Shown piece by piece: positions 12,401-25,816 of a DNA stretch of 64,000 nt. The position numbers and the translations under genes are program-made. The notes under the pieces were generated by a model. The model was not told the DNA's origin. It saw only the letters and a list, made by a program, of their open reading frames with translations, and made no database searches. Each line of letters begins with the position of its first letter. The first letter of the stretch is position 1. The DNA lies in NCBI RefSeq assembly GCF_027172205.1, contig NC_070614.1, forward strand, positions 40,430,001 to 40,494,000, given 5' to 3'. The DNA is from Podarcis raffonei. Taxonomy: Eukaryota; Chordata; Lepidosauria; Squamata; Lacertidae.

Positions 12401-13573
12401 GACGAGTGAGCGAAATTGGTAAACTTTACCGGTGCACCTACAGTTCAAGTGCCTGTACGGAGATTAGCATCCAACGTAGGTAACTTCTAAGTTTCAAATG
12501 AAGCTGGTCCTATCTGGGAAAAGCCAAATGGTGGTCCAGGTTCAGAGAGAGGGGAGAGGGAGGTATGGGGTCAGGGTAGCCTGGGCTTGTGGTCGCTGTT
12601 GAAGGAGTGAGTAAGGTTTTTTTTTTACAGAATTTGGGACTGGATTGTCTGAGAGAGGTAGGATGTCTGAGTTTCAGTTCAAGAGAAGTGAGTGGGAAGC
12701 GACAAAGAGGAGGAAGTGAGAATAGTTTCTAAATTGTAAGGCTATAGTAGCCTGAGGTCAGAGCGAGGCTTCCCTACAGATCTGAGATTGCTATAAAGCT
12801 GCCTTTGCCAACCTGATGACCACCAGATGTTGTTGGACTCCAATGCCCATCAGTCCCAATCAGAATTGTCAGTGGCCACAGATGACAGGACTTGCTGCCT
12901 AACAGCATCCGGAAGGTACCAGGTTGTCTCCCCCTGTTTATCTCTGTTTCCACTTCCCCATGCCCTCTGTTGTTTCCCTGCACCTGCTTTTAGACTGTAA
13001 GCCCCTTAGGGCAAGGACCTATCAATCCACCTCAGTACTGTCTGGTAGCTGCTGTACAGGGTTTCAGGGAAGGTTCTTTCCTAGCCCTACCTGGAAATGC
13101 TGGGGATTGAACCTGATACCTTCTGAGTGCAAAGCAAATGCTCTGCCACTGAGTTAATATAGTTGTTCTTCTCCCTTCTTAATGATTAATAATCTCAGCA
13201 TGATTACTATTATTTCTTTCAGGGCCTATAGATGCTGTCAATATGTCCCTTGGTCTGTCCTTGGTTGCCAGGGATTTTCAAATCTTGGTAAATTCTTCTC
13301 TCTTTCTCTCTCTTTTTGGCACTCTGGTGGGAAATCGGCATTGTTGGAGGGAAAGAATTGAGTTTGAATGGGCCCAGATTAAAATCCTCTCCTAGTCAAA
13401 TAGCATACTCAGCAAATTTGAACATATCATGAAAACTCCCTCTTTGTTCACTTGAAAGGTGTGCGGCCCCACAGTACACAGGGCCTGTGGAACAAACATG
13501 TATCTGAACGGCTACTGTTTCCTTCTGGATCAAAAGCTCCAAAAGTTCCAGCAATTTCCAGAGATCTTACCAG
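9422..13573 (+). CDS. ITGAM-like: Gene A exons 1-5: signal peptide and first propeller blades
   Basis: Exon 1 encodes [12 protein letters not shown]. Exon 2 completes a hydrophobic signal peptide ending WCCG, so the mature chain should begin near residue 21 at FSVDV, matching the FNLD start of mammalian CD11 chains. Exon 3 carries VLVGAP, the first FG-GAP-type motif, and a paired-cysteine stretch ([13 protein letters not shown]). Exon 4 encodes [10 protein letters not shown], very close to the mammalian CD11 sequence. Exon 5 encodes [10 protein letters not shown], the conserved cysteine block just before the inserted I domain. Residues 1-142. The match to the family is seen directly; the cleavage site is inferred. 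Confidence 0.94.
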
Positions 13574-16500
13574 GTGAGACTTTGGGATGAGTGAATCTGT
13601 CAATTGGACTCTCTTGGACTCTCTTGGACTCTCAATTTGCAAATTTTAAGTTGAGTTCTTCTTATTTCCATAGTGCGCTCTCTCTGTGTGCGTGTGTTTG
13701 CTTGTTTCAAAGTCCTTATGAAAAAATTTCAGCATTTTAGCATGGATTTCTCCTAATATACAGTGGTACCTCGGGTTAAGCACTTAATTCATTCTGGAGG
13801 CCCGTACTTAATCTGAAACTGTTCTTAACCTGCAGACCACTTTAGCTAATGGGGCTCCTTCTGCCGCCGTGCCGCCGGAGCCCGATTTCTGTTCTTATCC
13901 TGAAGCAAAGTTCTTAACCTGAAGCACTATTTCTAAGTTAGCGGAGTGTGTAACCTGAAGTGTATGTAACCTGAAGCGTATGTAACCCGAGGTACCACTG
14001 TACACATTTTTGCAAGCAATTTTACCTATTTAATGCATTTTACATGTTGTTTTCATTCATATATGTATTTTTATGCACACTTTCCCCTAATATACTGTAC
14101 ATATTTATGTACACATTGCTTGGTTGGAGAACTGCACTGCAAAATTTGGAGAAGTGCAAGTTTAGAAGGATGGCATGTTTTGGTTTGCAATTGTTTCAGG
14201 AAGTGAAAATTAAGTTGGTTTGCTTAATAGTGATCACTCCTAGGAAACTGTGCATAGGATTGAAATTGTGCTGATCCTAATGAATTGGGTATTAATCTAT
14301 GTATTGTTGAACTTTGGTGTACACATGTGTGTGTGTAAGAATGGATCAACTCAGCTGCCTGCATTTTTGGACTCTCCTTTGAGGATTTCATAAACTCTCT
14401 TTGGCGGTGTGGCTGTGGGGGGCTGTCATGATGAGCTTTCAGAATTTACCACCACACCACTGGATATAAGGTAGATTGAAATGTTCCTTTATGTATCCCC
14501 CAGAATGCACTACCCACCCAACAGATATTGTGTTCTTGATTGATGGCTCAGGCAGCGTCAGTAACCAGGACTTCGAAAGAATGAAGTGGTTTGTCTCTGA
14601 GGTCATCAAGAGGTTGTCTGGCAGGAACACGCGGGTAATGGACACGAGGGGGGTGCTGGAGGGCACCATCATGCAATCTTATTGTGTTTTGGGAGGTCAG
14701 TCCTTTCCTGGGGGGAGGAAGACAAGCACTGGCCCCAGGTAGGCACCTTCTGTTAGCTGTGGGTATTGGCAACACTTCAGTTCCTCATATAAAACCTACA
14801 TTCCTGGCTCCACCAACTAGTAGGAGGGCTTTTGCAAGTGTACTAAATGGATTATTTTAAGCATGAGAGTTTTTTTGTGAGTGCAAAGCACTCACCCACA
14901 GATAAAGCTGCCTGCTGCATCTTTGGATAAATCTTCATTTCAGTCTTGGCTCCTTCCAAAGGTTTTTCCGTTGCACCATTGGCTGGCTGTAGTTACATCC
15001 ACCAGTCAGTCCCGGTGCAGAGGCACAGCAAATCTCTCTCCTTGGAGAAGGCTGTCTCTTGCATATCTGCATGAGTTGCTAGTTTGAGTTTGTGGTTTTT
15101 AGGTGGGTTGAGGAGTTGTAGCCAGAATAGTGACATGTAGAAACATATTGGCAGTGGGCTCTTTTGAGAGCAGACAGTTTGTTTCCTTACTCTAAATGTA
15201 ATCCTTTTGGGGTGTTAGAGTGAAACTGTGTCTCCAATTTTATACAGAAAACAAACTAGGTTTGGGACGTGCCTGCTGTGTGCAGACACATAACTTAAAA
15301 AGTGGTTTAGAGAATTCAGAATGTGCTTTGAACTCTGGGTGAGATCCAGTTAGTCATGCTCAGAGTAGACTCATTAAAATCAAAGGATCTAAGTAGCATG
15401 CATGGCGTTGCATTGCATTCTCTTTTTAATGTTCATGTGGCTGTCATATGTTATCAGTGAATTGAAAGCTGATACATGCTAGAGGTGCATGCCAGATGAT
15501 CTGTCACTGCCACATCTTTACCCCCACAATTCTCATGTTTGGGTTTCTTCCATCTTGATAGATTGAATGGGACCAGCATACAGAATTACTGGCTTCCTGA
15601 TGTGACATTGAAATGTGTCTGCAGCGGCAAAACATCCCAGAGTTTCCTTGGCAAAGTTCATGTACATTCAAGTTAGGGTTCTTCCAGATAGGGACATAAT
15701 ATTGCAAACAGATTGTTAATATATTGCAGATGGATTGATAGCAACAAGTTTGTTTTTAATTTAATTTATTTTCTATGGAAAGAGTAAATCCTGATTAAAT
15801 GGCGGTGGGGATATGGATTTCATGTTGCACAGATATTATGAAAAACTTGCATGAATGAAGAACGCCCTCTGTGATACAGCAGAAGCCACAGGTGGGATTT
15901 TTCCTAAGCCTAGCTCACTCTGTATGTTATTGGACAAAACTGCAAGGAGCCTTTAAAGCCATAGTGAGGAAATCCATGATTGCAACTTTCATCATCCCAT
16001 GCTAGCTAGGACTGATGGCCATGTGAGTCCAACAACACCTACTTTAAAATTAAACTCCCTCCCTGCAAACAGAAAGCCAGCATAGCATTCAAAGGGCTAG
16101 GCTAGAATCTTTCTTCCAGCTGTGCTCATATTTTGTTTGCTGGGTGCTCTGTGTTTGTGTTCACAATCAAAAGTGGAATCCCCAAATTTGTAGCCTGAAA
16201 GTGGTACAATCCATTTTGCCACCTCATTCCACTTCCAAGCATAGAATCAGCTCAACATTACCTGTTTCTCTGTGCAATGCAGCAGCGGAGGAAGCCGTTC
16301 GGGCATCGTTCGGGCGCCTGGGGCAGCGCGCCCAGGGGCAGGGTGAGCCACCCATAGGGGCGGGGCGCACTGTGGGGCCTCCAGAGTCTGCCTGCCTCCT
16401 CCTACTCAGCTGCCCACAGCTGGGGGGGAGGCAGTGGGCGGACTGTTTGGACAGTGCAGAGCCTGCATGCGCCCAAGCCACCACGTCTCTCCCAGGATAG

Positions 16501-19500
16501 ACGCATGGCTCGGGCGCACTGCAGGCCCCGCAGTGAGTGCCACCCAGCATTTTGTCACCCCCCTCAATGGTGGCACCCAGGCAGCCTGCACCTATCTCAC
16601 CCTCCTTCCTCTACCCCTGGTGCAATGCCACCACAGAGAATCACTTTTTGGGTAGGCTACAATGTCAGTTAGCAGGACAGTCTGTTAACCAGCCCTCTGT
16701 CACTTGTGAATGCAAGAGGGAAAGGGGTGTTTTTGCTGTTGATGAAAGTAACTGGTTTCCCACCCAGCTGTGAACCGTGTGCAGGAAACTGCACTAATAC
16801 CACATGTTAATTGTAAAGTTTGACAATCCTGCAAGTGTTGCTTGTGGCGCATGCAAGGCCCTCTGTCAGTGGTGGGGCAGCAGGCTTTGCATGCAGAAAT
16901 TTCCAGCTTCTATTCTCTGGTTAAAAGGACTGGTTATGAGATCATGTGACAGAGCGCTGCCTGAGGACCTGGAGGTGTGGGGACCTTTAGTCCTCCAGAT
17001 GTTGCTGAACTATAACTCCCACCATCCCTAGGCATTGGCTATGCTTGCTGGTGCTGTTCGGAGTTGTAGTTTAGCAACATCTGAGGTGCCAAAGGTTTCC
17101 CATACCTTCCCTGAAGAGTCAACCTCAGAGCTCATCCACACTTACCTTTGCTCTGTGCTTTCTAGGCACAGGTCCAGGCTTTCCAGATCTGTGTCCAAGC
17201 ACTTTTTTTTGTGTCTCTGCACCTTCCCTGGGGAAACCCATGTTTTACTGCTGTATCAGAGCAAATGTTTAAAAGCCAAACACTTCCTTAGATTCAGTGG
17301 CAAACAGCGGGTTTTCTGGTGGGAAACTGGTGGGACAAAAAAAAAAAAAAAGGAAACCACTCATACCCGTGCCTACAAATCACAGACCTAGAACCTGTGG
17401 CACAAATGCCTAGAGCCTGTGGCACAAATGGAAGTGTGGACGAGACCTTAACCTATCGCACTCCAAGGAGCTTGGCCTGCTACTTCAGCCAGCTCCCAGG
17501 TTTCACTCACTAAGGGTCTCTTACAGTGCAATCTACTATGTTCTAATCAGAAGTAATTGTCTTGTTGAGTTCAGTGGGGCTTCTTCCCAGGTAAGAGGGT
17601 ATAGGATTGCTTCTTGGAACTCTGGAGACCAGGTAGCCCTATTCATTAACTCCTTTTTTTGTCTTTCTCTTGTTAGTTTGCCCTGGCACAGTATTCCACT
17701 GGCTTCACAGAACACTTTGATTTCAATGCTCCAGATCCTTCTAATAATGTCTTGGGTATCACACAATATCACGGCATGACCTATACAGCCACTGCCATCA
17801 GAAAAGTTGTGTATGTTCAAGAATCTTATTTCTCTGCAGAAACAGCTTGCTCCATCTCTTCCCCTTTTAGGCACAAACTAGGCATGAGTAATGGTTCAGT
17901 TCTGTTATCAGAATGAATTGCTAGGTTAGAGACTTGTGAAGAGTTTTTAAGATGTTCCAACATCATTGTGGTCCAATATCAAACAAAAATAAATAAATTC
18001 AAAAGATGTCCCAACAGCTCATTAATATTACAGGGAGAAGAACTAGAAGCTTGCTTTTTGGGCTCATCCTCTTCACTCTCAGCTTCATCACTATCTCCCA
18101 ATCCCTCTCTATCTCTGTCCAAACTTTAGCTCTCAGTTCAGTTCAGTTAGCTTAGATCCACAGAAACAAATTCATGCTCAGTCGATGCAAGCAACAATGA
18201 CTATGCCTGGCTTCCATGGTGAGAGACAGTATGCTTCTGAAGGCCAGTTGCTGGGAATCACAAGTGGAGAGTGTACTGTTGCATTCAGGCCCTGCTTGCA
18301 GGCTTCCCATAGGCATCTGGGTGACCACTGTGAGAACAGGATGCTGGACTAGATGGGCCACTGGCCTGATCCAGCAGGCTGTTCTTATGTTGTTAAGATT
18401 GTGCAGTTGGCTGCTAAGCCCTAGTAAACTGGCTGTACATCTCCCATTATCAATCAGCTTTTACCTGATTATCCCTGGGATGGTGGCTCAGGCCCCCAAC
18501 CAATATTGGGAGGGGCTCTTTTGTGGTCCCTCTAGCAGCCACAATCCCTTCTGGGCAATCTTTCAGGGGCCACACACTAGTGATGGACAGGGCCAGAGGC
18601 AAAAGTGCTTTTTGCTTGCCTGGGTAGAGGACAGAGAGGGGTGTGTGGATGTGCATAGAAAGTAGCCTACTGTAGTGTACTGTACTGTAATGTTTACAGT
18701 ATCACCCCCACTTTTGTTCCTGGCTCTATCCACCACTAGCATGTGGAAGTTGGAAGGTTTCTTAGAAAACAATTTGGCCCTCAGTCTGCAAAAGATTTCA
18801 CACTTCTGATGTAATGAACATGTGCTGAGCTCTCATAGGATCTTCTTCACACTATGTCGCTGCCCATGTCTAAACTCTGCCTTTTTAGAGAGGAGTAAGA
18901 ATAGCACTAAAGGCATTTACACTTGTGGAAATTCTGCTATTTTTCCCTTCTGGGAAAGCTACTTTTAGGAAAAGTCAGACTTTCTGTTTTCTACAGAAAA
19001 CTGGAAGAATTGCGGGGAAAATACTAGATGGCAATGACTGGATTAGGCAATGTGTGGATGCACCACAAAAAGTGAGTGGATGAAGAATGGCAATTCCACA
19101 CTATGTGTCTCCTGGGGAAGCATTGTAAGTTAATGCCTGATCAGTGTGCACATGGGAGAGAAAACTGAGGAAACATTTGAACATCATCAATTAGGCTTTC
19201 ACATTTGTATTAGGAAGCAATTTTTGATACAGTAAGACTCCCCTATAAGTTCAATTCATAAAGCCTGTTTTTAAAGAGGTTGCCCTCAGAGATGGGCACT
19301 CTGTGGTCCTCCATATGTTGCTGGACATTAACCCCAGCCAACATGGCCAATGGTGATGAATGAGGAGAGCTATAGGCTAGCAACATCTGGAGGGAAACAG
19401 GTTCTCCTCCCCAGTGTTACATCTTTACTCTATCCCCTCTTGTTTTCTCCTCTAGGCTGTTTTAGGGAAATGCAAACAATGAAGTCCTTATCCAGTTCTC

Positions 19501-22500
19501 TTCTCTTTCCAAGGAGGGAGATTTTTATCCCAAGGAAAGGCTCCAGAAATGGATCTACCAAGATTCTTGTTGTGATAACAGATGGTCAAAAGAATGATCA
19601 ACTGCAGTATTGGGATGTGGTGCCAGAGGCTGAACGAGCAGGAATTATCCGTTATGCTATTGGGGTGAGGATTCTGCAAGGAGTCTTCTAGGTTTACTAA
19701 ACAGTACTGTATGTGAATTTCCACAAAATCAGTTATTTAATTGCTTTTATTTGGATGTTTATAGCCTTTCTTGTTGGCAGTGCTAATTTCACATTTCCTG
19801 AGCATTTAGCTCATTATGCTTTATAGTTGTGGCTGTGCCCCTGCTCACATTGCTTACCAACCCCACCTACCCCCCTGTTGAAGTAGGAGTAGTGAAATTG
19901 CAGCTAAGAAGCTCAAATCATATTAATGACTGACTGATACCCTTCTTTGGAAATTAAGCCAATGTCCAGACTTTCACTGAAAATTTTGGGGGAGCTCTGG
20001 CCCCCTGCTCCTCCCTACTTGGCACCACCCACTTGTTCAGACTTCTAGGACTTCCTCGTGAAATTGGTCTAAGGGCAGATCCACACCATATGTTTACAGC
20101 ACATTCAACGTCTATTTAATGCTCATGACCTTTGCCAAAGAATCCTGGGAACTATGGTTATCTTCTCACAGAGCTACAGCTTCCAGCACCCATAACAAAC
20201 TACATTTACCAGAATTCATTGGTGGAAGCCATGGTGTTTGAATGTACTTTAAATGTATGTTGTAGATCTACCCTAAGTCTGAAGTACAGATACACCCTTA
20301 GAACATAAAATTCATAGAGATGGAGGGTGCTAGTTCAGTTACCTGCCCCCTGCCAAGTGGATTGCTCACCTGCTTAGGGACCAAATGCTCACATCTTTTC
20401 TCTCTTCTGTCTGATGAAGGTTGGCAATGCTTTCTCAACTCAACGTGCCAGGGAAGAGCTGAATGCCATCGCTTCTGAACCTGACAACGAGCATGTATTT
20501 GCAGTGCACAATTTTGATGCCCTGAAAGGCATCCAGGATCAGCTACAGGATAAGATCTTTGCCATAGAAGGTAATAACAGGAACCTTAGCACTGAGAGGA
20601 GGCACTGAAGTCCCTTTCGCCAGTCCTTGTCTGGGACTGTGTATCACTGAGAATGGTTTATTCCATGATCATATGACATTTCTAATTTGCAAAGGGGTTT
20701 GTGGTCTTTACTTTGTTTGGCCTCACAATCACTCTATACGGTGAGTCAGTATTATTCCCATTTTACAGATGAAGACCTGTGATTGAGATAAATGAGCTAT
20801 TTGCTGTAGAGGTATAACTTGAACATAGATCTCCTAGACTTAAAAGCCTGCACCTGGAATACTACCTCTCAATATGTGGTACAAAAGGAAAGTCCTCTAA
20901 GCTTCAGATGGGAAACCTGTGGTTCTCCAGATGCTGTTAGACGCTTTGCCTTGCTGGCTGGGCTGATGGGAGTTAAGAACATAAGAAGAGCCCTGCTGGA
21001 TCATACCATAGTCCCATATTCTGTTCTCATAGTGCCTAACCATTTGCCTAGAGCAGTGGTTCTCAACCTGTGGGTACCCAGATGTTGTTGGACTACAACT
21101 CCCATCATCCCTGAGCTCTGGCCTTGCTAGCTAGGGGTGATGGGAGTTGTAGATCAACAACATCTGGGGACTCAGAAAGGCTGGCCTAGAGGAAGCCCAC
21201 AAGCAGGACCTGGAATACAACAGCATATATGGAGGTCCGCATGTTCCTCATGCTTGCTATAGCACCATCTGGTGTGTCTGCTGCTAAAACAGGGAACAGC
21301 TTCGGCCTCTAACTATGTGGGATACTATATATTGTTATAGGATTGGGCGATTAGTCTAAAAGTCATCCCTCCAAGACTGGTGTTTGTATATATTTTAAAT
21401 GTAGGAGAAGTGACTTCCAACAAGGTCCAGCCAGTCTCTTTGTTAACTTAATGATTCTAGCTAAGTTTCTTAGGTATCACTTGGCTTAACTAAGGAATCC
21501 AAGAGACTGGTTGATACAGAAACTACTAGTTGGAGATGCTTTCAGAAAGTGGGCTAAAGAGGGCAGTTCCCCTCACCCTGGTTGGAGGTGGTGCTGTCAT
21601 TAGATGTAGGGAAACAATAAACCTGGGGGGCAATCTCATATTTGAGTGGCTGAGAAAGAGCTACAGAGGCTTGAATTCTCTTTGTGTTGAATCCAAAGCC
21701 ATGGCTTTGCCCAAAAAATCTAATAGGGGAGCAAGATCCACTGGAGTGTTAATGCCATTAGCTCGTTTACCTTATGCTTAGCTTGCAGTATAAATAAAAC
21801 CACGTCACCAAGACATCACCACTTCCACAGTGAAGACTGTGGTTTCTTTATGATATGTGGTTTATTTACACATATCTGCAACCTGAGCCAACAATAGAGG
21901 GGCATTACTATTGACAGGCACAGATTTACAAAAGATCCCTGCATTGCAGGGGGTTGGACTAGATGACTCTCGTGGTCCCTACCAACTCTACACTTCTACG
22001 ATTCCAGTGAGCTTCATTCTAGGGAAACCAAACCTGAGTTGTGCATTGGCACCCCTGAAACCTCTCACAGCTTGGAGATTGTGGACTGAACTATACAGCT
22101 ACAAATAAAACATTTTAAATGTGTTGGAAAGTGCAATATACAAATGTGACACTAGATGATGACAGTGAGCTATGCCAAATTCAATGTATTTTTTTATTAA
22201 AAAAATTAAGCATTTTCACAGGTTTTTTAAATATCTATGTAGATTCCACCTGGGTGGAATTTGGCAATTCAAATACAGGGTTTTCTTATAACCTCTCCTA
22301 TGTGCTCTTCCTGTTTGTCTGTGTCCTGTCCCCACCCCTCCTTGCAGGTACCCAATTCCAGAGCAGCAGTTCCTTCCAGATGGAAATGTCCCAGGAAGGA
22401 TTCAGTGCTTTACTGACTCGGGTGAGTCTGGCCCCTAGAGTAGGGTGTGTGGAATCTTTGTTCTTCCAGATCTTGCTGAACTACAGATTCCATCTGCCCC

Positions 22501-25500
22501 AGTCAGCATGGCCAATGGCCAGGGATGGTGGCAGTTGTACTTCAGCAACCTCAGGAGGAAGAAAGTTTCCTGCAGGAAGAATCCAGGAGAGTCCTAAATG
22601 CCTGCAAGCAGAATGATTTTTGTTAATGAAGAATATATTCATAGATTAACTGCATGATCCCATTTCTATTACTGTATTCAGTTGTTCCATCAGCATGGAC
22701 CTATTTTCCTCAGTGAAAGGAAATACAAAGTTGGAGATGGTATTCAGAGAGTGCTCTGGTGCTCAAGTCTTGCTTACATGCTTTCCATAGGCATCTGGCT
22801 GGCTACTGTGAGAACAGAATGCTGGATTAGATGGGCCATGGGGATGTTCCAGCAGTGCTCATCTTAGAGCCTGATGTTCTTGTCTTAAAGAATAACGGAG
22901 GGAGGACATGGCCGCAAGAGATATTTCTATACTCTTACTTGCAACCTTGAGAGTCAGAAACTTGCTTATAAAATCGAAAGTGAATATTCACAGGATGCTG
23001 AATTCAATCCCAGTTAGCAACAAGCTTAAAAAGGATTGAAATTTGCAGTACTGCTTTAGGATCACACAACCATGCTGGTTCTGGATGGATGATCCTGTGA
23101 GCCAAAGGGAGAAAAGATGGCTGGCTCAGCAGTGGTAGTGCTACTTACTGTAATGCTCAATTGCAGTTGTAGGGATTTTTTTAAAAAAATATTTCAGTTT
23201 TTCATTTTCCCCTAATCCTCCTTTTTACTTTTTCCCACCTGTTGACGTTGATTTGTGGACAACTCTTCCTGCTGTGTTGCCTGCCGTGATTTAGGATGGT
23301 CCTGTCTTGGGAGCAGTAGGAGCATTTGACTGGTCTGGAGGCCTATTTCTGTATCAGAACAGTAACAGAGACTCAAGCTTTCTTAATGCCTCCAGCACCA
23401 CTGAGGAGATGAAGAATGCTTATCTTGGTAAGTATTAAAACAAAACTCTCCAGCTAGTGGTGGTTGGTGCCCATGGGGGGGGACTGTTGGAGCAGAAGGC
23501 AGGGAGAGCAGCAGTAGGTGGGGCCAGACCCAGTGACAGGCAGAGCCACCCCCTGACTGGTTGGAAATAAGAAAGCAGGCAGATTGGGGGCTGGCTGAGA
23601 TAAGACTGAGGTTGGTGGGGCAGTGCCCCATTCACCCTAATGGACCAGCTTCTGCTGCCTTCCCCCCACCCCAAGTTTACCATGTTTTACTGCAGTACAT
23701 TTCCACCCCAGAGGCAGCTACATCCTGGCAGATCCTACCCTTTCTCCATTCAGGAGCACAGATAGAAATTACCATCTAGGTACTCTTAGCACCACACATT
23801 TCCCCCCTGTCTCCACTCTTCAGATTCCTGCATCAAATAATTCATTATAAGAATTCTATGTAAGCAACTGCCCTAGCTGTACGCTATACTGAGAGACAGT
23901 GTGGTATAGTGGTTAAAGCATCATGCTAGGGCTGCGAAAATTGCGGCTGAAATCCCAGTCAGCCATGAAGTGACCTTGGGCCACTTGCTATCTAGGTGGG
24001 GAAGAGTTGTTTTGATCTGCTACTGGGTAGTTGAGAGGGAGAGACCCTTGCAAAGCAGCCAGAGATGTTCCAGGAGATCCCAATCAACCTTTTGCACACC
24101 CCTGCTCTAGGCTATTCTTCCCAAGCTGTCCTGCTTAATGGGAGAAGTGGCCTTGTAGTGGGAGCCCCCCGCTATGACTACGTGGGCAAAGTGGTTCTCT
24201 TTGAGAAAGCGGCCAGGAGTGGGAAGTGGCAACTAACAGCTGAGGCTGTTGGAGAACAGGTATGAACTGAGCTGGGCTAGGGCAAAGGAGACTGGTGGTG
24301 GAATGGAGAGACTGTGCAGAAAGCTTCTGAACCTGGAACGGAGGTGAGGAAGCTATGGCGACAACAATGAGACATGATGAAAATGGCTCCAAGATAGAAG
24401 CCAGAAGTGGAGACCTTTTTTTTTGTTGCTGTTAAGGGCTGGATTACTCAGCTGAGGGCCATGTGCTGGCTGTGTAGTCATAAGCGGCAGACAGGTCTGA
24501 GAATGGAAAGTAGAAGCGAAACTCAAGGGGACATTTGTCTGATGCCACAGGTTGGTTCCTATTTTGGAGCGGCGCTGTGCTCTGTGGACCTTGATCAAAA
24601 CACTGATATGGACTTGGTGCTGGTTGGAGCCCCCATGTACTATGATGCTATTACAGGTGGAAGGGTTTATGTCTGTCATTTTAAGGTAAGGGAGAAGATG
24701 GGGAGAGTTCATTAGATTGAGACCTTGAGGTGGGGTTGCTTGCTTGGAAATGTTTCAAGTGTTTTATTTGACTATTCTGTATAGCAAGGAACACTTCACT
24801 GCACCACGACTTTGAAAGGAGAAGCAGGGCACGTTTTCAGTCGCTTTGGTGCCAGCATGGCAGAAACAGGTGACATCACCGGGGATGGATGGATGGATGT
24901 TGCGATTGGGGCACCCATGGAGAACGAGAATGTAGGAGCCTTATATATATTTGGGGGGAAACGAACATCTATCAACCCCAAGTACCTCCAGGTGAGCTCA
25001 ATACCAGTTCCAGCCTACAAAGGACCTACCTTGCTTGTGCTGCCTCCCATGAGGCCCTTGCTCAATGCGACTGCCTCATTTTTCCTATTCTTTGTGCACT
25101 TAGAGGTACATCTAGAGTTGCTATACTGGTCCTTTTCTCTGAAATTTCTCTGAAATCATTTTTATAGAGATTCCAGTCAGTGTTGTTTATTTGATGCAAT
25201 CCAGTGTTTAGCACTGGGTGGATTGGTTTTGGGGGGGGGGAATAAAATAATTTTGCAGCACAAATCTTTCCAGTGTTGGAAAAGTGCTATGGAGGCTTTT
25301 CATGGTTCCTCTGACTTTAATTTAATTTTTTCTTCTTGGAGGGTCTGTTTATTTTATTTCTTCATGCTGATTGCAGTTAAAGGATAACCTCTTAAATTTG
25401 CCACTTGAATGGCTTCTCTTAGGGTGCTTCCAGACGGTAACTGTTTTGCAGGTCAGGTTCAATCACATATTGACAAATTCAGGTTGTGTAATTAAAGTGG

Positions 25501-25762
25501 ATTTGACATTATTACAAAGCAAGCCCACTTCTTGTGATGTCATGTAACCTACTCTCAAACAAATTAGGATAACTTCTCAATAAACATGTAATCTGAAAGC
25601 AACTTGGGTTGGTCCTAGGTCAGTTTCTGTTCCCATGGGAGATAGGCTTTGATTTATCTATGGGTTAGATCTAGGCTTATTCATACTTAGAACTGACCCA
25701 GTGAAGTTTAATTAATTTCAGTAGGTCTACTTTTAGAATGACTGCATCTGGAGCAAGCCTAT

Positions 25763-25816
<54 letters not shown>

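Noticed and set aside
13090-13157. tRNA gene candidate (minus strand)
   Set aside because: A and B boxes are those of a SINE head; no closed acceptor stem and a SINE body follows.
16144-16773. Cluster of overlapping open frames on both strands
   Set aside because: They lie across a GC-rich dispersed repeat in gene A intron 6; low stop density explains them.
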